Shown: piece after piece, positions 1 through 9,867 of the stretch
How the letters are laid out: the number at the start of each line of letters is the position of its first letter
How positions within the stretch are numbered: the first letter of the stretch is position 1
Source of the DNA: Spinacia oleracea
Taxonomy: Eukaryota > Streptophyta > Magnoliopsida > Caryophyllales > Amaranthaceae
Direction: 5' to 3'
Length of the DNA: 64,000 bases
Assembly: GCF_020520425.1 (NCBI RefSeq)
Contig: NC_079489.1
Location: 17,508,001 to 17,572,000 of the forward strand
The notes under the pieces: model-generated
The model's input: the letters and a program-made list of their open reading frames with translations, nothing else
The model's database searches: none
Told to the model about the DNA's origin: nothing
Translations under genes and position numbers: made by a program

Positions 1-532
1 TAAAAGGATGAATTAATTAAATAAGAATTCTATTAGGATTCTAGTTTAATTAATTCGTATCCTAATAGGATTACGATTCCCTTTCCATGCCTCTATAAAT
101 AAAGGCCTAGGGTCATTATTTTGAATAGAGATTTCAAGTATTCAAAGTGATTTTTGAGAGCAAAAATTCAGTCATACAATTGCCTATATGTGCCGAAAAT
201 TCTAAGTACCTTAAGGGCGGTCCTAGTTGGTCAAGCTTAAGGCGGATCCGGACGTGCTGTGGACTATCTACGGAGGGACGACACTTGGAGTCCTAAAGAC
301 TTGTTCTTGTTCGGTTCGGGCGCAGCTAGGGAAGGCACGCCACAAAGTGTATGCATCTAAACTATGCTAAATGATTATGTGTAAATAATATGATTTCCTG
401 GCTTTATGGTTTTTCCGCATGATTTATGAATTGTCATATGTATCATAACCTAACAGTGTCGGGCATGGTTCAACCGCCCTAGATCTGCGATTGAACCATG
501 GTCGCCAACGCTTTTTCAAGGCGGCACCACCA
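1..532 (+). repeat. 5' LTR, partial (R/U5 end)
   Basis: It matches 7815-8346 without gaps. I count five differences, at about 220, 231, 393, 424 and 506. The right boundary is set at a CA (532), after which the two copies diverge within a few bases. It contains the LTR TATA-like sequence at 93-100 and a perfect inverted repeat at 464-473/491-500. Confidence 0.85.
93..100 (+). promoter_or_regulatory. TATA-like box of the left LTR
   Basis: CTATAAAT followed by AAAGG, in an otherwise AT-moderate stretch. The same box is in the 3' LTR at 7907-7914. This position is typical for the LTR promoter that starts retrotransposon RNA. No start site can be read from the sequence alone. Confidence 0.5.
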
Positions 533-690
533 TGGTCGAGCGCTGGCGCGCGCAGTGAGCACTAGCTCGCGTGATGCCTTGCGATGGTGAGCAGCAGCGA
601 TGCGACGCAGCGCATGGGCTGCGCGCACATGGCCAGCGATGGCTGTGTGCGTGTGGCCCATGGGCGTGCGTTGCGTGGGATTGTTGCGTT
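533..690 (+). other. GC-rich leader directly after the 5' LTR, with presumed primer-binding site
   Basis: It starts TGGTCGAGCGC right after the LTR. A TGG start fits pairing with a tRNA CCA tail, but the rest does not match the common plant initiator-methionine site (TGGTATCAGAGC). The following 150 bases are very rich in GCGC and resemble in composition the GC-rich part of the LTR at about 7540-7740. Small open frames here are not credible genes. Confidence 0.4.
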
Positions 691-3600
691 GCGATTAGAT
701 CGTTTTGAAATTTTAATTTGAAATTTTCAGTTTACGTAATTTTAATTAATTTTAAAATTAATAATTTAAATTATTTTCTTGGATTTTAATTTTGAATATT
801 GTAATTATAATAAATTTTATTTATTCTAATTATTTTACTAAAATTAAAATCATGAATTAATTTAAATACGACTGAAATTAAATTAAACTTTTTGGATTCA
901 ATTATAAATTTATATGAGCTTTAAATTTTAATTAAATTTGTATGTTTCCGGTTAGACTAGAAATACATTTTTATGTTTAAAATTAGTAAAGCATATGAAT
1001 TTATTGGTTTAAGTGGGAGCCCTTTTTAGTCATAAACTCTTGATTAGGTCTACAAATCCTTAAGGTTAAAACAACTTGATTAGAATTAATAAGGACTGAA
1101 TAATTTGTAGATTATTGGTGCCCTTGATTAATTGCTGCAAATGTTTATGTGATGCATAATGTGTTTTACTAACCAGCTATGTGGGCCATTCACGATAATG
1201 AATGGGTGAATGGTATATATTGTATATGTACTGTTTTGCAGGTTATGAAGTAACTAGTATGGCCCAAATAGGATAGAAAATATGGTCTGCGTACCATTAA
1301 TTTGAATGTAATTGGTCTAAAGTACCAAAGTTGTTTTTCAATTCAAATATGGTCTGCGTACCATCAAATAGTTGTAATTAGTTTAATTATAGCTTATTCT
1401 ATTTGAAGAAAATGGTGCCTCCCACGGAGATTTTCAAGATGGACTTTGAAGTTAAAGCTTCAAGATGAAGTCAGGCCATACTAGATCACATTTATCTTAT
1501 GCATGCTTTAAGTTATTTATTGCTTTAAATATGTCTTAATTATGCATGAGATCGCGGCTTGATTATGTTGCATGATTAAGGATTTTAGTTCACTTAAAAT
1601 CTAACCAACATAGTAAGAGCCTTAAGTTCCAAACTTAAAAATTGAGTTAAAAGGTGCCATGCCAAAATATACACTTGCTTGGATATCCTTTACATCAATC
1701 TAGTAATAGTTTTCGCTCAGCGAGGTGTTACTTATTGGTCCTAAAGGGGCAAGGTACACAAATAATTGTGAGTACATGTTAGTTTTGGTGAAACTCAACG
1801 ATATAAGTAAGGAGTCCTTTTATGTCGTGGCAAAATCGATAGGTTTACCTAATAAGTTCTTAGACGTACCTATCAACCAAGAGTAGTTTCTAGACTATTA
1901 GCAAAAGGCTTTTGCTTACCTAAAATGTTTTAGAATTGAGTCGACAAACTGTGCTTAATTCTTCAATGGTTTTAGGGTCTTGGAATCATTTTATTCACAC
2001 CTGCCGGAACACATAATTCGAATAAAATGCTAATAACTTGTTTGAATTGCATGATTGCTTTAATTTCAAGTTATTATTCATGATAAATTTTTAGACTTTG
2101 CATGCTTCAATATATGTTTTAATTATTGTTTATAATTAAATATCTTGCACTGCAGTAAATCCTTTTAGAAAGGTAACAGTAAATTTCCTCGATTGGTAGT
2201 GAATCCAAGAACGATTCACGGAAATGAGAGAAAGTGAGCAATTTAAAATGTACGTTTCTTATATCGACTTTTATGGTTGTTTTCGAATATCAAAATCGAA
2301 TGGCAAACCAATTGGTGCTTGTGAATTCAAAATACACTGTAGTTTTGAGATCATAAAGCATTAAGCTTAAACGCTCAGCTTTACCAATGGTTAACAACCT
2401 AACATCTTTGTCCATTTAATTCTCGAATGAGTCTAATCCCTAAGACATTCGAATAGATCGATGCTTAGAGAACTCTAGAAGCTTCTGGTAAGATCATCTA
2501 GTTGAAACAGAATATTCAACATAAATGGTAAGAACCTTGTTGGAGTGACATTGGACATGTCTAACAAAGTATAAAAGTCAACACTAAAGAATTCAATTCT
2601 TAAGACTATAAGAAAGGGTACAAGAAATAGGAAAACAAGGAACAAGTGAAAGGAATTTACGATTCCATTTCTATCTAAAAGTTAATATTTAAAGAGAAGT
2701 GACCTAGCAATCAAACTTCCTTGGTATCATATACCGCTTGAGGTTCTTACTTCGGTAATAACTCAAACAATGGAAGCTAGGCTACACTAATGACCTACAA
2801 GTGGGAAATGAAGCATGGCAATGCTACATTAGTTGTAGGATCATCTAGTTTGTTTTAAGTCATTTCAAAGGCTGGAACTTAATGGCTATTTTGTTCCATA
2901 ATCAGCATACCTAAATTTCTGTTTTCAAACACAGAAAGACTCATATTCAAGAAAACAAAAACAATGTTTGTTTGTTTATTTGAATGAAATGGTCATTTAC
3001 GGGTTGAGTCAATTTGCTTGATTAAAACAAACAACTCTTTAACAATAAAAACTTTACTAGGTTCAAATCAAACCCTTGATTTGAGTTCCACTAATCTTTG
3101 GCATTGTTGCTTAGACCATGTCAACAAGTTAACATTCACAAGCTCTATTTTAATGGACTTTTGAAAGTTGGTTGATTTCTAGATCAACTTAAGACAAGCT
3201 AGTCTTACTTGTTGAAAGTAACAAAAGATATGAACTATTGTTAGAACGCCTAGACGATAGAGTTCAAAGCTAAAGAAAGATTTTATGACTTTATTATTTC
3301 ACATGGATTTGAGTGAATATAGGTTTATTTACTCAAATGTGATATAAGTTGAATCTGTTTGGCTAGTTCAAATATTCAGAAGTATAAAATCCACTTAGCA
3401 AGAAATCATAAAGATCTAGGTTAGATCATGTTGATGATTACTTGAGACCAAATATGATCATCAATGATTGTGTGTTGTAATTTCACAATCTAGGTCCATA
3501 AGATATGGCATATCTTAGTTGGAATAATGGAAGTCAATTAGTACTTGATTCGATCAATGATGGATCATAAAGACTTTTCCTATAATTTCTAAAATAAAAT

Positions 3601-4380
3601 GCTCAACTACCACCAAACTAAACCAAATTCGTCAAAGCTATTGAAAAGTAATTTCAAAATATCTTTTCATAATATATCTAAAGAGTTCCTAAACTCAGTG
3701 GGAGCTTAGTGTTTGTCATTCGACAAACTAAGGCCCAAGTGTAGATATATGTTTCATTGTGATTTATTCAAATGAGACACAAGGGTATTGTTTCTACCAC
3801 GATTTTTGAGAACATAATGTTTGTTTGCTCGAAATAATGTCCTTTTGGAGATTCGTTTCCAAAATGACAAGTGGGAGAAAATAGACCTCGAAAGTCTTCG
3901 AGGCGAACAACAAACATAAACGGACATTCCGGAGGCTTTTCGAAGTTCTTTAGAAAATCCGAACACGTATTCTTTAAGGACTTTAGAAGTGGCTTTAAAG
4001 AATAGACATCTCTTAGAAGACTTTACAAGTGCTTCAAGGAGAACAGAATATTCAAAGGACTTTTAAGTGGCTATTGATATTCTGTTGTTTGATGTTCTAT
4101 ACCCTTTTAGGCATAGATTCAAGTCACTGAAACTATGAGATTCTTCTATTAGATAGTGAAGAAACATGGAGTTCAGGTCACTAAAGCTATGCGATTCTTC
4201 TATTAGATAGTGAAGAAACCTACAACTTGCAGTCAAACTATTATCATATAGATTAATGAGTTTATAAACTGTAAGAAAGCTATGACGAAACCCAGCTTCC
4301 CTAAAAATGGTTAGAGGTCATATATAGACTCAAATGTTTTAAATGGTTAGAGGCCATAAAACATACTCAATGTTTTGATG
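691..4380 (+). other. Non-coding interior of the left copia element
   Basis: This AT-rich stretch of about 3.7 kb has stops in all frames. It should hold gag, protease and integrase of an autonomous element, but I could not read convincing domains. The only local structure noted is a near-exact duplication of about 58 bp (4099-4217), each copy ending in the same AGATAGTGAAGAAAC string. This is either extreme decay or a region that never coded. Confidence 0.5.
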
Positions 4381-4721
4381 ACAAAATTGAAATTTTGTTG
4401 ATTTGCAAGAATAGTTTCACACCTATTGGTTGCAAGTTTGTTTTAAGGATAAAAACCATCAAACATGAAATTGTGTTCACAGACAAAGCTAGATTAGTTG
4501 CTAAAGGTTACAAGCAAATTCACGATGTGGATTGTGTTGAAACCTCATGCAAAATCGTAATGCTTAAGTCTATAATTCAAGCAATGATTGCATATTGGTA
4601 CATATGGCAATTGGATGACAAAACATCTTCCTCAGTCAAATGTTGGAAGAAACTATGTACATGGTATGTCATAGGATTTGTGGATCCAAATAAATGCTTG
4701 AAAAGAAAAGCTAGTTTATAA
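4381..4721 (+). pseudogene. Copia reverse-transcriptase remnant
   Basis: The 108-codon open frame beginning at 4395 contains GCKFVLRIKTIKHE, KARLVAKGYKQIHDVD and WQLDDKT. These correspond to the GCKWV / YKARLVAKG / QMDVKTAF blocks at the start of copia-family reverse transcriptases. The catalytic YVDD block is not found downstream in frame, and the frame closes at 4721. This is a fragment of a dead pol gene and not a host gene. Its position in the second half of the element agrees with copia gene order (integrase before RT). Confidence 0.75.
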
Positions 4722-5688
4722 AATCTAAGTACAGATTTAAGCAAGCAATTGGGAATTAGAAATGTATTTTAGTGAAGCTAATAAGTATTTTAGTTTCATA
4801 AAATGTACATGATTCTTATAGATATATAAGAAGTTTAGTGGGAGTACATAAAACTTAATTGGTCCTATGTGTATCACACACATATCTCTCTATTGTGAAA
4901 TAACATTCAAATGCTAATGACTTAGATTTGAAATTATTCATCAATAATGGACCATGGCGGAACTTAGTACATACTGGGTATTAAGATCTATTTACAAAGA
5001 TCTTATATTATTGTTTTGGATTAAGTAATGGCATTTACTAAATCAAACACGAAATACTCCATTGGAGATATTCGACCCATGTGAATAAATCTAAGTAAAG
5101 AATGTTTGAACTATGTATAAACATTTACTAAGTTAAACATCAAAGGATCTAAGTAAAATTCTTAACCTATATTATATGTCAAAGAATTTAGCTGGATTTA
5201 GTATCTACTGAAACTAGATGAGCTAAAGTTACATGAATAGAATTCAATTGAGAATTATTCTGCAAAAGAATTTATCATGTATGATATAATATGAGGATCG
5301 CCAAAAACGTATCGTATGGCTTTAGGCATGATGAACATATACCAGTCTCTATTGATCTAAGTGAAGATCAACTAGATTGAGATCAAGAATACTTATGGTA
5401 CTTGAAAAGGTACATAGGAATAGTTCTTGATTCAAGGAAATAAAGATATGCTAAACTTTGATGCTACACGCATAAACACTGGCAAATGATCAAGCAAGAT
5501 CCCTTTGGAGTTAACCATTGACAAGGACGAGCTAAGAGCATCGTGTTTTGAAATGGCAACATGGATCGGAGACCATGAGTTGTTGCGTGGGAAATTAAAT
5601 ATGTTCTAAGATACAGTTGGAAAGTCTTCCACATATCTGTGAACTGCTTGGACAAGTAAATCCAAACAAAGCATCACTAGCAACCTAT

Positions 5689-5880
5689 ACAGTTGAAGTA
5701 AAAGTACTTATTGCCTAAGAAGCAATAAAACAGGGTTGTTTAAGTTAAAGAGTTCTTCACTGAACTTGTGGAGATCACATGTCTGCTGACTTGATGGTTC
5801 TTCATTGCAAAATGCGTAGAACCACTCTTGTAGCTAGAAAGAATAGATCACAAACTAAACACACTCAAAAGATCTTATCA
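5689..5880 (+). pseudogene. Probable copia RNase H remnant
   Basis: Reading through stops, the local translation resembles the end of copia RNase H (the S/T-V-E-A-E-Y-I-A...EA block). The visible pieces are TVEVKVLIA, a stop, then EAIKQGC, followed by text comparable with AKEPRSHxRSKHI. Location 1 kb before the 3' LTR is right for RNase H. The similarity is weak and stops interrupt it, so I hold this loosely. Confidence 0.35.
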
Positions 5881-6856
5881 TCCTATCTCGAAAAGACAAT
5901 CGATGAAAAGGATATTAAGATTGGCAAAGCATGATAACTAAACCTATGCAACAAGTGAGAAGCAACACTCACATTGTAGCACTGGAAATCAAGCATAGCT
6001 TTGAATTCCATGAACTGTTTTAAAGATGGGTTTGAGGCCCATGGTTGTAAAACAATGGGGTTGAACATTTATCATATATGAAATGTATTTTCATATTCCA
6101 TTTAATCTTGGTTTAGTATTAAATGATGAGTCCCTTCAATTTGACGATATATTCAAGATAGACTGTCAAGACCAGTCCTGTGACTAAGAAATGTCTATCA
6201 AGTGAACTTGAATGTCAAAGGTTGAAAATGGTCCCTAGTCGGAGTTTTCTATAAAATTGGACACATAGAAAAGGTTAGATGATTAGAATGCAAGATGACT
6301 AGTAGTTCTGTTTCTTGAACTATGTGGACATGGCAATGTCATAATCATTTGCATAGATACTTACTTTGGGAAGACTAGTATCGGACAAGACCTATGAAAC
6401 TTTACTGTAAGAGATGAAAATCTGTCATAAGTAAATTTCATTAAAATTATTAGACACTAAATCCTCAATACCTGAGTGATTTGAGATTACTTGTTTGAGA
6501 ACTGGTTGCTTTGACGTTGACCAACCGTCGCACCGTAAAAGGAGGCTATAAAGGCAACGCTCAGGTAATCACCTATCAAACGAAGTCTAATCTCAAGATC
6601 GCAAGATTGGGATTGTCCTCCCATAAATCGGGATGAGATGCTTAAAAGTTGTACAAGGCCACTCGGAGAGCTAGAAACTGTGAAATGCATGGCCGTGCTC
6701 GGATGAATCATAAGCTATGATTATCTGTTTATTTGATCAGTTGAACTCTGAAACCGAGAAACACCTCTGGACATAATAAGGATGACAACCCTTACCTTAT
6801 GTTCAAGAGCAAGCATCGAGCGACAAAGGAATTAGGAAATGCACACTTGTCCCTAA

Positions 6857-6871
6857 GGACAAGTGGGAGAC
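6857..6871 (+). other. Polypurine tract of the left copia element
   Basis: GGACAAGTGGGAGAC lies immediately before the TGAAGG that opens the 3' LTR. AAGTGGGAGA-type tracts are the usual plus-strand priming site in plant copia elements. Confidence 0.7.
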
Positions 6872-7194
6872 TGAAGGAAATAATGCCCTTGGTCCAAGTA
6901 TGCATTCTATGTTAAGTCTAATAAGTGCGGTTCAGTATTAATTAACAAATTAATAATTCAGTGAGATCAAGTGAGCTGAATGCCTAGCTAGAGGCCGCTT
7001 CAGTTCAAGTGGAATTAATGATATTAATCCACAGCTTACTCTTGACTGAACCCGTAGGGTCACACAAATAGTACGTAAATGGATCAAGTATTTAATGGCA
7101 TTAAATACTCCATCTATGGATATTCGGAATCGACGGATCTTGGTTTCAGTGGGAGCTGAGATCGTCACAGGCAAGAAATGAATGCTACGGAAAC

Positions 7195-7500
7195 GATGAT
7201 ATTGTCGGAAACGGAAATATGGATCGTATCGGAAATATAAATATTATCCAAGTTGTAGATGTTGCCGGAAACGAAAAACATGGTACGTATCGGAAAAATA
7301 TTATCGGAAATGGAAATATTGCCGGAATCGGAAATATTGCCGGAAACGGAAATATTGTCAGAATCGGAAATATTGCCGGAATCGGAAAATAATTCCGGAA
7401 ACGGAAATATTAAATATTTGTTCGAAACGGAAATTAATTCCGGAATCGGAAATATTAAATATTGTTCGTATCGGAAATGAATTCCGGAATCGGGAAATTA
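7195..7500 (+). repeat. GGAAA-based minisatellite inside the LTR U3
   Basis: Degenerate tandem units built on CGGAAATATTGCCGGAA(A/T) with variable length (about 12-20 bp). Repeats of this kind in the U3 part of an LTR, upstream of its promoter, may act as enhancer-like modules; that role is inference. Small open frames over the repeat are artefacts. Confidence 0.8.
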
Positions 7501-7906
7501 ATCGGAAGCGTATCGTACGAATTAGCATCGGACGAGGCCTGCCAGACGAAGGCCCAACACGAAGCCGGGCCATCGCCCAGCAAGCCAGCGCGCCACAACG
7601 CACCAGCCAAGGCTGCGCCAGGCCCACCGCAAGGCAGGCCCAGCGCGCGCCAAGGCTGCGGCAGCGTGTGGGCCTCGCAGCAATGGGCTGCGAGGTCGCG
7701 GGCTGCGCGCGCGCGCATGGCGCCCCTCGTGGGCTGCTGTGCGTGCGTGTGTGTTGGTGTGCTATACGAATCCTAAAGCTATCAGGTTTCGACTAATGAT
7801 TAAATTCCTAAAACTAAAAGGATGAATTAATTAAATAAGAATTCTATTAGGATTCTAGTTTAATTAATTCGTATCCTAATAGGATTACGATTCCCTTTCC
7901 ATGCCT

Positions 7907-7914
7907 CTATAAAT
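7907..7914 (+). promoter_or_regulatory. TATA-like box of the 3' LTR
   Basis: CTATAAAT followed by AAAGG, identical to the left LTR copy. The 3' LTR copy could drive transcription into the DNA to its right. Confidence 0.5.
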
Positions 7915-8277
7915 AAAGGCCTAGGGTCATTATTTTGAATAGAGATTTCAAGTATTCAAAGTGATTTTTGAGAGCAAAAATTCAGTCATACAATTGCCTA
8001 TATGTGCCGAAAATTCTAAGTACCTTAAGGGCGATCCTAGTTGGGCAAGCTTAAGGCGGATCCGGACGTGCTGTGGACTATCTACGGAGGGACGACACTT
8101 GGAGTCCTAAAGACTTGTTCTTGTTCGGTTCGGGCGCAGCTAGGGAAGGCACGCCACAAAGTGTATGCATCTAAACTATGCTAAATGATTATGTGTAAAT
8201 AATATGCTTTCCTGGCTTTATGGTTTTTCCGCATGATATATGAATTGTCATATGTATCATAACCTAACAGTGTCGGG

Positions 8278-8314
8278 CATGGTTCAACCGCCCTAGATCT
8301 GCGATTGAACCATG
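8278..8314 (+). repeat. Perfect hairpin near the LTR end
   Basis: CATGGTTCAA and TTGAACCATG are exact inverse complements separated by 17 bases. The same structure is at 464-500 in the left LTR. It lies about 30 bases before the LTR end and would be transcribed in U5. Confidence 0.7.
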
Positions 8315-8346
8315 GTCGCTAACGCTTTTTCAAGGCGGCACCACCA

Positions 8347-8822
8347 TGGCCACCATCGCCAATACCGGGCGGCACAGGGATTTAAATTTTTTAAAAAAAA
8401 TCGAAATCATACCAAGCCCAGCCCAGCCGCGACGCAGGCGGAGGTTGGGACGACGGGCCGATTGTCCCCCTCTGGCGGCATCTCAGCCTTTGCCTCTCCT
8501 GGAACCCAGCAACGACAGTGTTCTCCTGGGATCCAGCAACGACAGCGGCGCGGTGGTGTTCTCCTTTGACCCATCAACGGCAGCGGCGCGGAGGTGTTCT
8601 CTTGGGACGCAACAACGGCAGGTGTTGTGTGTGCAGTGGTGGTGGTTAAGGTGCAGTGCGGTTTGTGGTGGTGGTGGTGATTGATGGCAGGGAAGGAAGG
8701 GCTGAGGTGAGAGGGGAAGGGGAGGAGGGAAATGTTTATAGGGGTAGTAGTGTAATTTCACCATTAAAATCAGGGCGTTTTTAGCGGAATAGGACGTCGA
8801 ATAAAAACCCCCTAAAAAAGTG
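8347..8822. mobile_element. Right part of a GC-rich terminal-inverted-repeat element, interrupted by the LTR element
   Basis: The end around 8755-8822 (GTGTAATTTCACC ... GGGCGTTTTTAGCGGA ... GACGTCGAATAAAAACCCCC) is closely similar to the end of the element at 19982-20722. That element has an inverted partner at its other end; here the partner is absent. The copia element probably inserted into this element, placing the other half left of the window. The body is GC-rich and codes for nothing I recognise; the open frames in it are low-complexity. Confidence 0.6.
8497..8621 (+). repeat. Short tandem repeat of about 38 bp inside the GC-rich element
   Basis: Three to four imperfect units of the form CTCCTGGGAYCCAGCAACG-ACAG-CGGCGCGGTGGTGTT. 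They create misleading open frames on both strands. Confidence 0.65.
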
Positions 8823-9438
8823 AAAAGTATAGATACTCCGTACTTCCCAAGTCCGTGTTAACTAAATTTATATTTATCTCATTGTCAAAAAAAGTAATGC
8901 GGGGAAACTCTACCTAAATTTTTCTTTGATTTCTTAGTGAGATTAAATTTTAAATATTTTAAATTATATGATGTATTTGTTAGACAAGGACACAAGCAAC
9001 ATTACCGCCAAAAACAATAAGGTTAAACAATACAAAGTAATCCATATTTAACTTTGTCAAAACTCCATAATTAATATTTCGTCCATTAGCACGGGCATAT
9101 ACTAGTTGGTAAAACAAAAATGAATATAATATGCCATAGTGCTAAATGTTAAACGGTTTACAAATTTCTAAAGTTCTAATCAACCGTAATCAAACAAAAA
9201 TCCAACAAAATTTGGAATTAGGCCTTATACAGTAATCAAACCACCAATTCCATGATTTCCATCCAATTAAGAAAACAAAAATCCAACCACTCAACTAATT
9301 TATTATATATTTCTATAAATAATAATCAATCCAACCAATTTAGGCATTAGGCATTAGGCTTTAGCTTAGATAATTTCACCAGGATAAGCTTAGATAATTT
9401 CACACAACAAAATACTAGTAAAAAGTACCTCTAAGAAA
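8823..9438. other. Intergenic stretch with a weak Helitron-type 3' end
   Basis: AT-rich, without coding signal. At 9085-9105 the text TTAGCACGGGCATATACTAG followed by T resembles the 3' terminus (CTAG before T) of plant Helitrons seen elsewhere in this window, but its hairpin is poor. Confidence 0.35.
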
Positions 9439-9548
9439 GGGAAATGATAAATCCAAGGAATAATTTCACTTATTCCAAGGAAATCAGCTTTAAAAAATTG
9501 TGGATTTCCTTGGCAGAAGTAAAATTTTCCTTGGATTTATCACTTCCC
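9439..9548. mobile_element. 110-bp foldback element with 9-bp target duplication
   Basis: It starts GGGAAATGATAAATCC and ends GGATTTATCACTTCCC, and most of the unit folds on itself. It is flanked by TCTAAGAAA at 9430-9438 and again at 9549-9557. A 9-bp duplication fits Mutator-like elements. It lies about 320 bp upstream of the start codon of the small gene at 9868. Confidence 0.8.
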
Positions 9549-9867
9549 TCTAAGAAACTTCTACGGATTAATTGTTAACAAACACGTTTATATAAGCAGT
9601 TAGTCAAATCTGCTAAACAAAAAAGTAATCGGCCTAACTGCTAATGTGAAAAGTAAATAATAAAACTCTTCTCAAAAACAAAAAAAAAATAAAAAAAATA
9701 AACCGCTAAACTTTCAAAAGGTACTTTCTCAAAAATTTAACCCAAAAAAAAAAAAAAAAAAAATTGCCCAAAGATGAAAATCAGAAGTCTAAGTCACAAA
9801 GACACAAATTAGGCAAAGCTCACAAATTGTTTGATATTTTTGGTGTAGTGAAGAATTTGATCGGAAA

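Larger units (their letters stand above)
1..8346 (+). mobile_element. Copia-type LTR retrotransposon with decayed interior (left end outside window)
   Basis: The sequence at 1-532 recurs at 7815-8346 with the same spacing and only five substitutions, so these are the two LTRs and the 5' LTR is cut by the window start. The interior (533-6871) carries a polypurine tract just before the 3' LTR and scattered copia pol remnants: reverse transcriptase near 4395-4721 and RNase H-like near 5689-5880. It has no long open reading frame, so the copy cannot encode its own proteins. About 99% LTR identity implies recent insertion, which fits movement by proteins supplied in trans. The target duplication cannot be tested because the left flank is missing. 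Confidence 0.85.
6872..8346 (+). repeat. 3' LTR, complete (about 1475 bp)
   Basis: It runs from TGAAGGAAAT, just after the polypurine tract, to ...CACCA at 8346, the last point of match with the left LTR before the copies diverge. Its first part (6872-7814) has no partner in the window because the left copy is truncated. It holds a minisatellite (about 7195-7500), a GC-rich block (7540-7740), a TATA-like box (7907-7914) and a perfect inverted repeat (8278-8314). Confidence 0.85.

Noticed and set aside
4395-4721. Independent host gene of 108 codons
   Set aside because: The text matches copia reverse transcriptase blocks and lies inside an LTR element.
7259-7776. Overlapping open frames in the LTR (73-104 codons)
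   Set aside because: They come from the GGAAA minisatellite and GC-rich U3; both strands are open by composition.
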